Below are positions 51,989 to 61,449 of a DNA stretch of 64,000 bases, one piece after another. Numbering within the stretch: the first letter of the stretch is position 1; every line of letters begins with the position of its first letter. Source of the DNA: Paraglaciecola polaris LMG 21857 (GTDB lineage Bacteria; Pseudomonadota; Gammaproteobacteria; Enterobacterales; Alteromonadaceae); NCBI RefSeq assembly GCF_000315055.1, contig NZ_BAER01000118.1, forward strand, positions 39,412 to 103,411. Direction: 5' to 3'. The notes beneath the pieces were generated by a model. It was not told the origin of the DNA. It saw nothing but the letters and a program-made list of their open reading frames with translations, and ran no database searches. Both the position numbers and the translations under genes were made by a program.

Positions 51989-53860
51989 ATGTATGCAGTA
52001 AAAACACGTAAAATGCGCGCAGAATTTTGTTTTAGAGCCAGATTTTTGTCCCAACTTAGCCCTTCTTCCCCAAGTATTAGCGACGCTAAAGACGTCTTAA
52101 AAACCGTGTTCGGTTACGATGAATTTCGTGATGGACAACAGGAAGTCATCGAGCAAATATTGCACGGACAAGACGTCTTAGTATTAATGCCCACAGGTGG
52201 CGGTAAGTCCCTGTGTTATCAAATACCCGCTTTAGTATTAGGTGGCTTAACCATAGTCGTTTCTCCGTTAATTGCGTTGATGAAGGATCAAGTAGACGCT
52301 CTTGTTGCCTCTGGCGTCAGCGCGGCGTATATCAACTCAAACCTCAGCAGTGAGGAGATGCTAAACGTATACCGAGGCATGCAAGATGGTCGCTATAAGT
52401 TGATTTATGTAGCACCAGAACGGCTCATGCAATTTGACTTCATGCAGCGTTTACACAGTCTAAACATCGCGTTATTTGCAGTAGATGAGGCTCATTGCGT
52501 TTCCCACTGGGGCCACGACTTCCGCAAAGAGTACCGCCAGCTTGGTCAATTAAAACAGCAGTTTCCAGCAGTACCCGTTATTGGCCTAACCGCCACGGCT
52601 GATATCACCACCCGCAGTGATATCTTGCAACAGCTGGCATTACAAGAACCGTTTGTTTTTAAAGGTAGCTTCGACAGACCCAATATTCGCTATAACCAGT
52701 TGTTCAAATATAAAGCCACTGATCAGGTTATTCAGTATGTTAAGCAGCAAGACGGTAGCGGTATTATTTATTGTAATAGTCGCAAGAAAGTTGATGATTT
52801 AAGCATGGCCCTAGCTCGTCAAGGGATCAATTGCGCCGGTTATCATGCGGGGCTAGAAGGACCAATACGGGATAAAATCCAACGGGATTTTATTCAAGAT
52901 AATATCGATATCATTGTGGCTACGGTTGCTTTTGGTATGGGCATAAATAAATCAAATGTGCGTTTTGTGGTGCACTTTGATTTACCGCGCAGCGTAGAAG
53001 CTTATTATCAAGAAACCGGACGTGCTGGTCGTGACGGTATGCCCGCAGAAGCATTACTGTTATTTGATGAAAAGGACGCGGCGCGGATCAGGCAATGGAT
53101 AGGCATGGGTGATAATCCCGCACGCTTGGATATCGAACTACAAAAATTTGCCGCCATGGAAGCCTTCGCCGAAGCACAAACCTGTCGCCGGCAGGTGTTA
53201 CTAAACTACTTCTCTGAATATTCAGCCAAAGACTGCGGCAACTGTGATATTTGCTTAGATCCTCCAAAGCGCTTTGACGGTAAAGTCTCAGCACAAATGG
53301 TCTTATCCTGTATCTATCGTTTAGGTCAAAGTGTGGCCAGCCAATACGTTATCGATGTACTGCGTGGCAAAAAACTCAAACGCATTATCGAGCAAGGCCA
53401 TGACGGCCTGAGTACATTCGCTATCGGCAAAGATAAATCTGATGCTCACTGGCACAATATTATTAATCAATTGATCCACAAAGGCTTTCTACGAATTGAT
53501 ATCACCCAAAATGCAGTATTAAAGCTTACAGAGGCGGCGCGTACTGTACTCAGTGGGCAATTCGAGCTTGCATTGGCCGTACCGCGCTTAACGATAGATT
53601 CAGCTAAAAAGTCAAAGCTCAAAGAAATGAATTATGATCGTAAGTTGTTTGCCAAGTTAAAACACTTGCGGAAATCCATTGCTGAGCGAGAAGACGTGCC
53701 GCCTTTTGTGGTTTTCAGCGATGCAACCTTAGCCGACATGGCGGACAAATTACCCCAATCAAGAATGGAGTTTTTAGAGGTCAATGGCGTGGGGCAAACC
53801 AAGTTAGACCGCTATGGCAGTGAGTTTTTGTCGGCAATATCAGCTTATTCTGTCGGCTAA
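51989..53860 (+). CDS. recQ: ATP-dependent DNA helicase RecQ
   Basis: SF2 3'-5' helicase for recombination and replication-fork repair. Walker A is [12 protein letters not shown], the DEAH motif is [14 protein letters not shown], and later motifs are [22 protein letters not shown] and [10 protein letters not shown]. The RQC zinc site includes [10 protein letters not shown] and [11 protein letters not shown], and the HRDC domain ends the protein. The start is unsure: GTG 51986 or ATG 51989 adds about 20 residues beyond E. coli; TTG at 52046 would give the family's usual length (609). Confidence 0.95.
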   Translation: MYAVKTRKMRAEFCFRARFLSQLSPSSPSISDAKDVLKTVFGYDEFRDGQQEVIEQILHGQDVLVLMPTGGGKSLCYQIPALVLGGLTIVVSPLIALMKDQVDALVASGVSAAYINSNLSSEEMLNVYRGMQDGRYKLIYVAPERLMQFDFMQRLHSLNIALFAVDEAHCVSHWGHDFRKEYRQLGQLKQQFPAVPVIGLTATADITTRSDILQQLALQEPFVFKGSFDRPNIRYNQLFKYKATDQVIQYVKQQDGSGIIYCNSRKKVDDLSMALARQGINCAGYHAGLEGPIRDKIQRDFIQDNIDIIVATVAFGMGINKSNVRFVVHFDLPRSVEAYYQETGRAGRDGMPAEALLLFDEKDAARIRQWIGMGDNPARLDIELQKFAAMEAFAEAQTCRRQVLLNYFSEYSAKDCGNCDICLDPPKRFDGKVSAQMVLSCIYRLGQSVASQYVIDVLRGKKLKRIIEQGHDGLSTFAIGKDKSDAHWHNIINQLIHKGFLRIDITQNAVLKLTEAARTVLSGQFELALAVPRLTIDSAKKSKLKEMNYDRKLFAKLKHLRKSIAEREDVPPFVVFSDATLADMADKLPQSRMEFLEVNGVGQTKLDRYGSEFLSAISAYSVG

Positions 53861-54007
53861 TTATCGTCTTAAATCACGCCTCACCTAGGCCCCCATTCTG
53901 AACTAAGATCACAAGCCACCCCATCAAAATGCCGTGGTTTCAGGCGTTATCTAACCTTTACTAACAGGGGGGATTTGGCGCATACTAGACACCTGTTTTT
54001 GAGGATA

Positions 54008-55411
54008 ATGTACCTAGCTGTGAAAGCCGTCTCATCAAAAAATAAAGATCCAAAAGTCGAAAAACTCAAAGTCCCCCCTCACTCCATAGAAGCGGAGCAA
54101 TCGGTGTTGGGCAGTATGTTGATCGCCCCTGATTCCTGGGACAAAGTCGCTGAACTGGTTACCGAAGAGGACTTTTACAACCGTTCTCATCAGGTGATTT
54201 ATAGCGCCATTTTACGTTTATTAAAAAACAATCAACCCATAGATTTAATCACCGTTTCGGAAAACTTAGAGAATTTAGACGAGCTCGAAGAAGCCGGTGG
54301 CTTTGCCTATCTTGGCGAACTGGCAAAAAACACGCCGAGCTCTGCCAACGTTACCGCGTATGCCAATATCATAAAAGAGCGTGCGGTGGTAAGGGAGCTC
54401 ATCGGTGTTGCCCACGATATTGCCGATGTAGGGTACAACCCAGAAGGGCGCAATAGCGGCGAATTACTCGACATGGCAGAGAGTAAAGTGTTCGAGATTG
54501 CCGAAAAACGTACCGGTAAAAATGAAGGCCCCCGGGGCATAGAAACAATCTTAACCAAGACGATTGATCGTCTTGAAGAGCTGGTTAAAAATAATAAAGA
54601 AGTGACTGGTGTATCCACCGGATATACAGATTTAGATAAGAAAACCAGTGGACTACAGAAATCTGATTTAATTATAGTGGCAGCACGTCCTTCCATGGGT
54701 AAAACCACTTTCGCCATGAACTTGTGTGAAAATGCCATGCTGTTGGAAGAAAAGCCCGTCTTAGTATTCAGTCTTGAGATGCCCGCCGAACAAATTATGA
54801 TGAGGATGCTGGCTTCACTTAGCCGGGTCGATCAGACCAAAATTCGTACCGCTCAGTTAGACGATGAAGATTGGGCTCGCATGTCAAACACTATGGCCAT
54901 GCTTAAAGATAAAGACAACTTGTACGTAGATGATTCCTCAGGCCTAACACCTATGGAAGTGCGTACTCGGGCCCGTAAGCTTGCTCGTGATCGTGGCGGT
55001 ATCAGTCTAATCATGATCGATTACCTTCAATTGATGCAAGTGCCAGGATTAAGTGATAATAGAACCTTAGAAATCGCCGAAATATCTCGCTCACTTAAGT
55101 CCTTAGCCAAAGAACTTGAAGTGCCTGTGGTTGCACTTTCTCAGCTCAACCGGGGGCTAGAGCAACGCTCAGATAAACGTCCGATTAACTCGGATTTACG
55201 GGAATCAGGTTCAATCGAGCAAGATGCGGATTTAATAATGTTTATCTATCGCGATGAAGTCTACAACGAAGGCAGCGAAGATAAGGGCGTAGCAGAAATT
55301 ATTATTGGTAAGCAACGTAACGGTCCAATTGGTACCTCACGATTAACCTTCCAAGGGCAATTTTCACGTTTTGATAATTACGCTGGCCCAGCGCGAGACG
55401 ACGACTACTGA
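54008..55411 (+). CDS. dnaB: Replicative DNA helicase DnaB
   Basis: Hexameric helicase at the replication fork. The 467-residue protein has the N-terminal DnaG-binding domain (KVPPHSIEAEQSVLGSMLI, about 25-130), a linker, and the RecA-like domain with Walker A RPSMGKTTFAMN, Walker B LIMIDYLQLM and the sensor SQLNRGLEQR. I use the ATG at 54008, which has GAGG three nt upstream; a TTG at 53975 is further out. A strong terminator follows. Confidence 0.96.
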   Translation: MYLAVKAVSSKNKDPKVEKLKVPPHSIEAEQSVLGSMLIAPDSWDKVAELVTEEDFYNRSHQVIYSAILRLLKNNQPIDLITVSENLENLDELEEAGGFAYLGELAKNTPSSANVTAYANIIKERAVVRELIGVAHDIADVGYNPEGRNSGELLDMAESKVFEIAEKRTGKNEGPRGIETILTKTIDRLEELVKNNKEVTGVSTGYTDLDKKTSGLQKSDLIIVAARPSMGKTTFAMNLCENAMLLEEKPVLVFSLEMPAEQIMMRMLASLSRVDQTKIRTAQLDDEDWARMSNTMAMLKDKDNLYVDDSSGLTPMEVRTRARKLARDRGGISLIMIDYLQLMQVPGLSDNRTLEIAEISRSLKSLAKELEVPVVALSQLNRGLEQRSDKRPINSDLRESGSIEQDADLIMFIYRDEVYNEGSEDKGVAEIIIGKQRNGPIGTSRLTFQGQFSRFDNYAGPARDDDY

Positions 55412-55462
55412 TCGGTCTTCCCCGATTACAGTATTACAATCGTATTCATAGAATTTAGGCAC

Positions 55463-55494
55463 AAAAAAAGGAGGTGAAATTCACCTCCTTTTTT
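55463..55494. terminator. Bidirectional intrinsic terminator
   Basis: An A-run and GGAGGTGA pair with TCACCTCC and a T-run across a 3-nt loop, between convergent dnaB and the OmpA-family gene. Confidence 0.92.
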
Positions 55495-55514
55495 ATGTTC
55501 TAGCCTAAGTTAAA

Positions 55515-56621
55515 TTACTTAGATACTTTCTCACGCTTAGAAGCACTAACACGCGCAACGATGCGACGGTTAATTTTATTAGCTTCTTTCGCTGTAGCTG
55601 CGTCAAGCAACTTGCTTTCACCGAAACCAACTGCTGTGATGCGTGCTGGTCTGATATCGTAATCTTCGATTAATACCATACGAACGGCTTTAGCACGTTC
55701 TTCAGACAACCACTGGTTGTAAGCACTTTCGCCTGGTGCTGATGCGTAACCTTCAATTACAGTATCAGTTGAAGGGAAACGTTTCATGAAGGCAGCAAAA
55801 TCTTTAATGTCTGTATTAGCACGATTTTCGATTTTAGAGCTGTTGTTAGCGAACAAGATGCGTAATGTTTCTTCAACTTCAACTTCAGTAAAGACACTAC
55901 AACCTGTCGCATCTACTTTGTCTGTAGAAGGCGTGTTTGCACACTTGTCTTTGCTATCTACTACACCGTCATTGTCTGAATCAGATTCAACAGCCGCTGT
56001 TGCTAATGCACAGCCCATAGCATCAACTTTCACACCCGGTGCAGTACCTGGGCATTTATCCATGCTGTTGTTCACGCCGTCATTGTCTGAATCGCGTGTC
56101 ACTGGAGCAGATGTGGTGCCAAAACTGTAAGCCAAACCAATTTTAGCGCTTACATCGTTATAGGCTTCACCGAAATCGTGATAAGCCGCAATTTCAGTAA
56201 TAACTCGCCATTTGTCGTTTATAGCCCAATGCTTACCAAGACCAATGTTAGCTAAACGTGAGCTATCAGTCAGATCAAGGTGCTTCACACCGGCAAACAC
56301 ATACATCAAGTCATCTGGTAAGAAGTACATGGCATCAACACCAAGACGGTTACCTGATTCATCACCTAACCCACCGGTTTGGTCGATGTTAAGGTGAGAC
56401 CATTCTAAACGTGCAGCCCACTGTGGCTTAAAACGAAAACCTAGTTCCGCACCAAAACCAATACCATCGTCGTAAAACGTCGGCGCGCCATCTAGCTCAC
56501 CGTCAGTTTTGTAAAACTCACCGAAACCACCTACCCACTTGTCGCCTACTGGCGCAGACTGTGCAAAAGCACCACTGGTAAAAGCAAGCAAGATACCCAT
56601 GGCTGTCATGGTTTTTTTCAT
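55515..56621 (-). CDS. OmpA-family porin with thrombospondin-type calcium repeats
   Basis: A 368-residue outer-membrane protein. Signal peptide (MKKTMTAMGILLAFTSGAFA), an 8-strand-type barrel (about 21-175), then two Ca2+-binding thrombospondin type 3 repeats (DSDNDGVNNSMDKCPGT and DSDNDGVVDSKDKC), each with a Cys, and the OmpA peptidoglycan-binding domain (ILFANNSSKIEN onward, with GYASAPGESAYNQWLSEERA). The ribosome-binding site AAGGACG is 6 nt upstream. Such proteins anchor the outer membrane. Confidence 0.92.
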   Translation of the reverse strand: MKKTMTAMGILLAFTSGAFAQSAPVGDKWVGGFGEFYKTDGELDGAPTFYDDGIGFGAELGFRFKPQWAARLEWSHLNIDQTGGLGDESGNRLGVDAMYFLPDDLMYVFAGVKHLDLTDSSRLANIGLGKHWAINDKWRVITEIAAYHDFGEAYNDVSAKIGLAYSFGTTSAPVTRDSDNDGVNNSMDKCPGTAPGVKVDAMGCALATAAVESDSDNDGVVDSKDKCANTPSTDKVDATGCSVFTEVEVEETLRILFANNSSKIENRANTDIKDFAAFMKRFPSTDTVIEGYASAPGESAYNQWLSEERAKAVRMVLIEDYDIRPARITAVGFGESKLLDAATAKEANKINRRIVARVSASKREKVSK

Positions 56622-56710
56622 AATAAACGTCCTTAATGTAATGTGTTAATCATTTGATATCACCGCCGTCATGGGCATCGATATATTATCTGATTTAGTG
56701 TGTAAAAAAT

Positions 56711-57148
56711 TTATTGGCCGGTAATTGTTGCAATCAAGCAACGTTCACCGCCCTGATTTCTATGCTCTCCCAAATATATTCCTTGCCAGATACCCAGTGC
56801 CAACCTTCCATTTTGTATGGGAATGCTCAGGTCGCTACCAAATATGCTGGCTTTAATATGTGCAGGCATATCATCTGATCCCTCGAAGTTATGCAGATAA
56901 TATGCCGAATCTTCAGGAACAGCGTGATTAATGTGACTCTCTAGGTCTGACCTGACTGTCGGGTCTGCATTTTCATTAATCGTCAAACTGGCACTTGTAT
57001 GCTGAATAAACAGATGCAAAATACCAATATTCATTGTTGTTATGACATCCAAATGGCGTACGACTTCATCAGTAATAAGATGAAATCCTCGCGGCTTCGC
57101 CTTGATGCATAACTTAGATTGATGCCAAACAGGTAAATTACTTGTCAA
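56711..57148 (-). CDS. yjbQ: YjbQ/UPF0047 family protein
   Basis: A 145-residue protein with the UPF0047 signature: RGFHLITDEVVRHL, then FIQHTSASLTINENADPTVR and GIWQGIYLGEHRN. The family has been linked to secondary thiamine-phosphate synthase activity. It starts at TTG 57148, inside the cheX gene (11-nt overlap), with AGAG 7 nt upstream; no ATG is available. This overlap with cheX is not an arrangement I know from E. coli. Confidence 0.85.
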   Translation of the reverse strand: MTSNLPVWHQSKLCIKAKPRGFHLITDEVVRHLDVITTMNIGILHLFIQHTSASLTINENADPTVRSDLESHINHAVPEDSAYYLHNFEGSDDMPAHIKASIFGSDLSIPIQNGRLALGIWQGIYLGEHRNQGGERCLIATITGQ

Positions 57149-57602
57149 AGCACATCTCTAAAAATATTTTTCCATGGTCACTAGCAAATGGCATGATTAA
57201 TTTTCGACCAGATGCCGTGTGGCTTAGTGTATGATCTTTACCGAAAACTACAACCGGGGTAGCCATGCCGAAATTGTAACCAAGTTTGCCTAATTCGTTT
57301 TTTGCTCCGCCGCAAATCATATTGGTAATTTCACCCACCATGTCAGCCACGTCATCATTCACTTTTTCTAACTGCTCACCGAGCATATTTTGCATAACTT
57401 TTAATGCCACACTGGTTTCGAAAGTAATAGACAATGAGCCTGTTATATCATCACCAACCATACCAATTAAACCCGATACATCCCCTTGGGCAGTGGTATC
57501 CGTTTTCTTTTGCGGCTTACCCGGCACCAACTCTATTTGCGCCATAGTACTGAGTACATTGCGTAAAGCAGCAATAAACGGATTTATAAACTCTGCATTC
57601 AT
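57138..57602 (-). CDS. cheX: CheX-family chemotaxis phosphatase
   Basis: A 154-residue cytoplasmic protein of the CheC/CheX/FliY group. The catalytic helix motif is E-x-x-N in GEITNMICGGAKNEL, which in CheX dephosphorylates CheY-P. No other chemotaxis genes are nearby, so it works as an orphan or on a GGDEF-type receiver. It overlaps yjbQ by 11 nt. Confidence 0.87.
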   Translation of the reverse strand: MNAEFINPFIAALRNVLSTMAQIELVPGKPQKKTDTTAQGDVSGLIGMVGDDITGSLSITFETSVALKVMQNMLGEQLEKVNDDVADMVGEITNMICGGAKNELGKLGYNFGMATPVVVFGKDHTLSHTASGRKLIMPFASDHGKIFLEMCFDK

Positions 57603-57651
57603 CTTTACATCACTTCCTGTGGACTAGCATTTAATTGCACGCTGCACTTCA

Positions 57652-58119
57652 CTATTGGCAAGTCGCGCACAACCCATGGGCCTCAATGGTCTGCTTCGAG
57701 ACCTGAAAACCGTGGGATTCAGCTTGTTTGACTAACGTATCCTGCAAGCCTTCTGATTGAATTTCTTTAACCAAACCACAATTATCGCAAATTAAAAATT
57801 GTACAGGATGACTACATCCAAAGTGATGACAGGCAACAAAAGCATTGGTCGATTCTAATCGATGGATCAACCCAAACTCAAGCAAGAAGTCCAGAGTACG
57901 ATACACAGTTGCTGGTTTAGCATTGGTTTCAGTCTCTTTCAATGTATCCAACAAGTCATAAGCGCCCACGGCACCTTTTTTGTCTAACAATAAGGCATAA
58001 ACCGTTTCCCTGAGATGGGTAAAACGTGCACCTTTTTGCTCACAATATTGACGTGCTTTTTGTACCTGTGATCCAATGCTCATCTTTGTGTTGCCGACCT
58101 TCCTGTTAATCTTACTCAT
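57652..58119 (-). CDS. zur: Zur-like Fur-family zinc regulator
   Basis: A 155-residue Fur-family repressor. The winged-helix region includes RFTHLRETVYALLLD and KPATVYRTLDFLLEFG, and the C-terminal dimer domain has the two Cys pairs CDNC and CATC of the structural zinc site, as in Zur. The ATG at 58119 has AAGGAG abutting it (too close), and the ATG at 58083 is 13 nt from AGGAAGG, so the start is unsure. It is divergent from nudC. Confidence 0.87.
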   Translation of the reverse strand: MSKINRKVGNTKMSIGSQVQKARQYCEQKGARFTHLRETVYALLLDKKGAVGAYDLLDTLKETETNAKPATVYRTLDFLLEFGLIHRLESTNAFVACHHFGCSHPVQFLICDNCGLVKEIQSEGLQDTLVKQAESHGFQVSKQTIEAHGLCATCQ

Positions 58120-58426
58120 CTCCTTAAAACGCGGGGATTAGAGCTGGACTAGATTTGTCTATTCATTTTAACCAAGTATATCATTCATCTAAAGGGCTTT
58201 GTACGAATAGTAGCTTGATTTGCTTCATAAAGTTGAGGCATTAGCAGCCAATATGGGTATCATTGTTAACAAGCATTTCTTAACGAAAGCTGAACCGACA
58301 TGTTCTAACAGCGTCATATACACAAACGCAACGTTATAAAGTGCGTAATCAACTTTACATGACGCACATTCTGACAATAACAGCCGCCATCAAAGCAAAG
58401 TTCTAAAGGCTGGTTATAGAGGTATT
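58120..58426. other. Divergent spacer zur/nudC
   Basis: A 307-nt AT-rich gap between divergent zur-like and nudC genes. No ORF is supported. I looked for a Zur-type palindrome and saw only weak candidates around 58331-58372, which I do not call. Confidence 0.45.
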
Positions 58427-59248
58427 ATGATAAAACAAAACGTTAAAATTCACGGCGATACTCCCAGTATATGGTTTATTTTCAGCGCCGAGAAACTTCT
58501 AGTGCCTCACGCGCAACCGGGCCCCATTATTGATACCTGGAACAACCTCGGCTTTGCCCATGCCTACCTAGATCAAGTCGTTCAGGTCGGTGAACATAAA
58601 GGTCAAACTTGCTATCTAGTGGATATGGGCAACGAACAAGTTGTGCAAGAAGGCATGCAACTAGCCCATCTCAGAACACTTTTACAACACGATGAATTAG
58701 AAGTATTTGCCGTCGCAGCACGCGCTTGGCAAGTCGCACTATTTTTACGCACCCATAGATTTTGCGGCCAGTGCGGTTCAACTATGCAAAAAATTGATTG
58801 GGAAATGGCAATGCATTGTCATCGCTGTCACCATAGATGCTACCCAAGAATATCCCCCTGCATCATTGTCGCTATTCGTCATGAAGACAAAATTCTACTG
58901 GCTCAAGGTAAACCACAAAAAGAGCGAAATATGTTCTCCACCTTGGCAGGTTTTGTAGAAAGCGGCGAAACCCTTGAACAAGCTGTTCACCGAGAAGTGT
59001 TTGAAGAAGTAGGCGTGGCAGTGAAGAATCTTAGATACATATCAAGCCAACCTTGGCCGTTTCCTCATTCTTTAATGGTGGGTTTTTTGGCTGACTTAGA
59101 CTGCGGCGAAATCAAGGTAGACGGCCACGAGATAATCGAAGCTCATTGGTTCAAGTATGATGAACTGCCAAACATCCCCCCGAAGTTTTCTATTGCGGGG
59201 CAATTAATCGAACAAACGATCAAAGAAATCACCCAGACTAAAAACTAA
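58427..59248 (+). CDS. nudC: NAD+ diphosphatase/mRNA decapping Nudix hydrolase NudC
   Basis: A 273-residue Nudix enzyme that cleaves NADH/NAD+ and removes NAD caps from RNA. A zinc ribbon with FCGQCGS and CHRCHHRCYP precedes the Nudix box (GFVESGETLEQAVHREVFEE then VGV) and the NudC-specific SQPWPFPHS. All catalytic acids are present. The zinc ribbon has Cys/His in place of four Cys. A terminator follows, before hemE. Confidence 0.93.
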   Translation: MIKQNVKIHGDTPSIWFIFSAEKLLVPHAQPGPIIDTWNNLGFAHAYLDQVVQVGEHKGQTCYLVDMGNEQVVQEGMQLAHLRTLLQHDELEVFAVAARAWQVALFLRTHRFCGQCGSTMQKIDWEMAMHCHRCHHRCYPRISPCIIVAIRHEDKILLAQGKPQKERNMFSTLAGFVESGETLEQAVHREVFEEVGVAVKNLRYISSQPWPFPHSLMVGFLADLDCGEIKVDGHEIIEAHWFKYDELPNIPPKFSIAGQLIEQTIKEITQTKN

Positions 59249-59263
59249 TTCTCAGGCATAAAA

Positions 59264-59284
59264 AACCCCACTTTAAGTGGGGTT
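59264..59284 (+). terminator. Intrinsic terminator after nudC
   Basis: AACCCCACTT (59264-59273) and AAGTGGGGTT (59275-59284) form a 10-bp stem; the T-run is short. Confidence 0.75.
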
Positions 59285-59486
59285 CGAATATTTTAGCGTC
59301 TAAGTCTCGTTTTTTCGAGCTTCTTATTGTTAGTTTGCTTACGCAACATTGTTATAACAGAGTTTCTGCTGTTGTTGCAAGTTTTTACAATATTTAGGTT
59401 GATTTTCACTTCTTCATTCAATCTAACAGGGTACAATGTCGACTTTTTTGGCCTAGGACTGGCGCCCCACTCTACAGAGGAAATGC

Positions 59487-60554
59487 ATGCATTCTTTAAA
59501 AAACGACCGATATCTACGCGCTTTGCTTCGCCAACCGGTAGATGTAACTCCAGTATGGATGATGCGCCAAGCTGGGCGCTATCTACCTGAATACAAAGCA
59601 ACCCGTGCTCAAGCTGGCGACTTTATGTCTTTATGCAAGAATGCTGAACTAGCCTGTGAGGTAACGCTACAACCGTTACGTCGCTATGACTTAGATGCAG
59701 CTATTTTGTTTTCTGACATACTTACCATCCCTGATGCTATGGGTTTAGGTTTGTACTTTGAGCAAGGGGAAGGACCAAAGTTTTCTAACCCTATTACCTG
59801 TATGGCCGACATTCAAAACTTACCTGCACCGGATCCTGAACAGGAACTGCAATATGTGATGAACGCAGTACGTACCATTCGTAAGAACTTGCAAGGTGAA
59901 GTTCCTTTAATTGGTTTCTCCGGTAGCCCATGGACGTTAGCCACGTATATGATTGAAGGCGGCTCAAGTAAGGCCTTTACTAAGATTAAAAAGATGGCCT
60001 TTAGTGAGCCTCAAGCGCTGCACTTATTACTTGATAAACTTGCCGATTCAGTAATTCTTTATCTCAATGCGCAAATCGCCGCTGGTGCCCAATCAGTTAT
60101 GGTTTTCGATACTTGGGGCGGCGTACTTTCTCCCCGAGATTATCAAGATTTTTCGTTGCAATATATGCACAAAATTGTCGACGGTTTAACCCGTGAAAAC
60201 GAAGGCCGTAAAATACCGGTAACCCTATTTACTAAAAATGCGGGGATGTGGCTCGAGTCAATTGCTGCAACGGGTTGTGATGGGGTCGGCCTAGATTGGA
60301 CGATTGATATCGACAACGCAAAAGCACGTGTGGGTGACAAGGTTGCGTTGCAAGGCAACATGGATCCTTCAATGTTATATGCCTCTCCTGAACGGATAGA
60401 ACAAGAGGTAAAACACATATTAGCTGGTTTTGGTGAAGGTCCTGGTCATGTGTTTAACCTTGGCCATGGTATCCACTTAGATGTGCCACCCGAAAATGCC
60501 AAAGTATTTGTTGATGCGGTACATAAATATAGTGCTCAGTACCATAAAGGCTAA
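59487..60554 (+). CDS. hemE: Uroporphyrinogen decarboxylase HemE
   Basis: Decarboxylates uroporphyrinogen III to coproporphyrinogen III in haem synthesis. The 355-residue protein begins [20 protein letters not shown] and has the signature [16 protein letters not shown], then [30 protein letters not shown] and the C-terminal [15 protein letters not shown]. The ATG at 59487 has GAGG 6 nt upstream, better than the ATG at 59483. A terminator follows at 60571. Confidence 0.97.
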   Translation: MHSLKNDRYLRALLRQPVDVTPVWMMRQAGRYLPEYKATRAQAGDFMSLCKNAELACEVTLQPLRRYDLDAAILFSDILTIPDAMGLGLYFEQGEGPKFSNPITCMADIQNLPAPDPEQELQYVMNAVRTIRKNLQGEVPLIGFSGSPWTLATYMIEGGSSKAFTKIKKMAFSEPQALHLLLDKLADSVILYLNAQIAAGAQSVMVFDTWGGVLSPRDYQDFSLQYMHKIVDGLTRENEGRKIPVTLFTKNAGMWLESIAATGCDGVGLDWTIDIDNAKARVGDKVALQGNMDPSMLYASPERIEQEVKHILAGFGEGPGHVFNLGHGIHLDVPPENAKVFVDAVHKYSAQYHKG

Positions 60555-60570
60555 ACGTACTTACTTGTAC

Positions 60571-60597
60571 AAAAGGCAGCGTAATCGCTGCCTTTTT
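60571..60597 (+). terminator. Strong intrinsic terminator of hemE
   Basis: AAAAGGCAGCG (60571-60581) and CGCTGCCTTTT (60586-60596) pair fully across a TAAT loop, followed by TT. Confidence 0.92.
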
Positions 60598-60612
60598 TAT
60601 GGTTAGCGGAAA

Positions 60613-61383
60613 TTACTTAAACAGCGCATTAAGGTAAGTTGCGATTCGGATCCCGCCCATTTTCAAACGCTCTTGTACTTGTGGTAAGTGATTGTATAAA
60701 TAGTCCCACGATATCTTTTCTTCTTGTGGATAAATTTCATCTCTGATTTTAACACTTTCGCTGACCCACACTTGCGGATCAATATCGCTCCATGCACTAA
60801 TATCTTGCTGACTAATCTTACGATTCAAACGTGCTGTCCACTCAGTATAGGAAAGTTCACGCTGGCCAAGCAATTCGCTGTCCCATACTCGGTGTAAGTT
60901 CGAGTCTTGCCAAAAAAAGTTGACCTTTACATCATTGCCGCCCCGATCGGTGCCGTTACCAGCATGCAAGGGTTGGTGCAGATCACCAATAATATGAACG
61001 ATAAAACGCAGCGCTAATTGCTTATCCGCTTGACTTGCCTTGCTGTCTTTCATGGTAGCAGTGAACATTTTCAAAGCACTTATACCGTCACCTTGCTCTG
61101 GTGCGCCAACTTGAGCATACGTCTGTCCTTCAGGGACCGTCACATAATGAAAAGGCCCAGCCTCTTTCTGCCAAAACTCTTCAGGACTAGAGCGCATTTC
61201 GTCAGGGTAAGTAGACGCCTCGGCTAAGTCTTCATTGGGTAACAATGCAGTTACAACCGCTTGGGCTTGGGCTGTTAGATGTTGCTGGGCAATCGCCCCT
61301 GTTACCCGATGACCAAGTTGCCCCCAAGCCAATACGTTTACACTGAAAGTAGCAACGAGCACACCGACAATAATTTTTTGCAT
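60613..61383 (-). CDS. Secreted S1/P1 zinc nuclease
   Basis: A 256-residue secreted single-strand nuclease. The signal peptide ends at LA-W, so the mature protein begins with W20, whose free amine is a zinc ligand in this family. Further ligands are in WGQLGHR, HYVTVPEG, FIVHIIGDLHQPLHAG (HxxxDxxxPLH) and NLHRVWDSELL. It hydrolyses RNA, ssDNA and 3'-nucleotides outside the cell or in the periplasm. Single-gene unit, convergent with hemE. Confidence 0.9.
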   Translation of the reverse strand: MQKIIVGVLVATFSVNVLAWGQLGHRVTGAIAQQHLTAQAQAVVTALLPNEDLAEASTYPDEMRSSPEEFWQKEAGPFHYVTVPEGQTYAQVGAPEQGDGISALKMFTATMKDSKASQADKQLALRFIVHIIGDLHQPLHAGNGTDRGGNDVKVNFFWQDSNLHRVWDSELLGQRELSYTEWTARLNRKISQQDISAWSDIDPQVWVSESVKIRDEIYPQEEKISWDYLYNHLPQVQERLKMGGIRIATYLNALFK

Positions 61384-61449
61384 GAATGATCAAATCCCAA
61401 TTAAATGTCATTTTTTAATGACTGAAAATATGGCTAATAATATGTGTTG

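Noticed and set aside
58120..58426. A Zur operator between zur and nudC
   Set aside because: Candidate palindromes are weak and AT-rich sequence gives such matches by chance.
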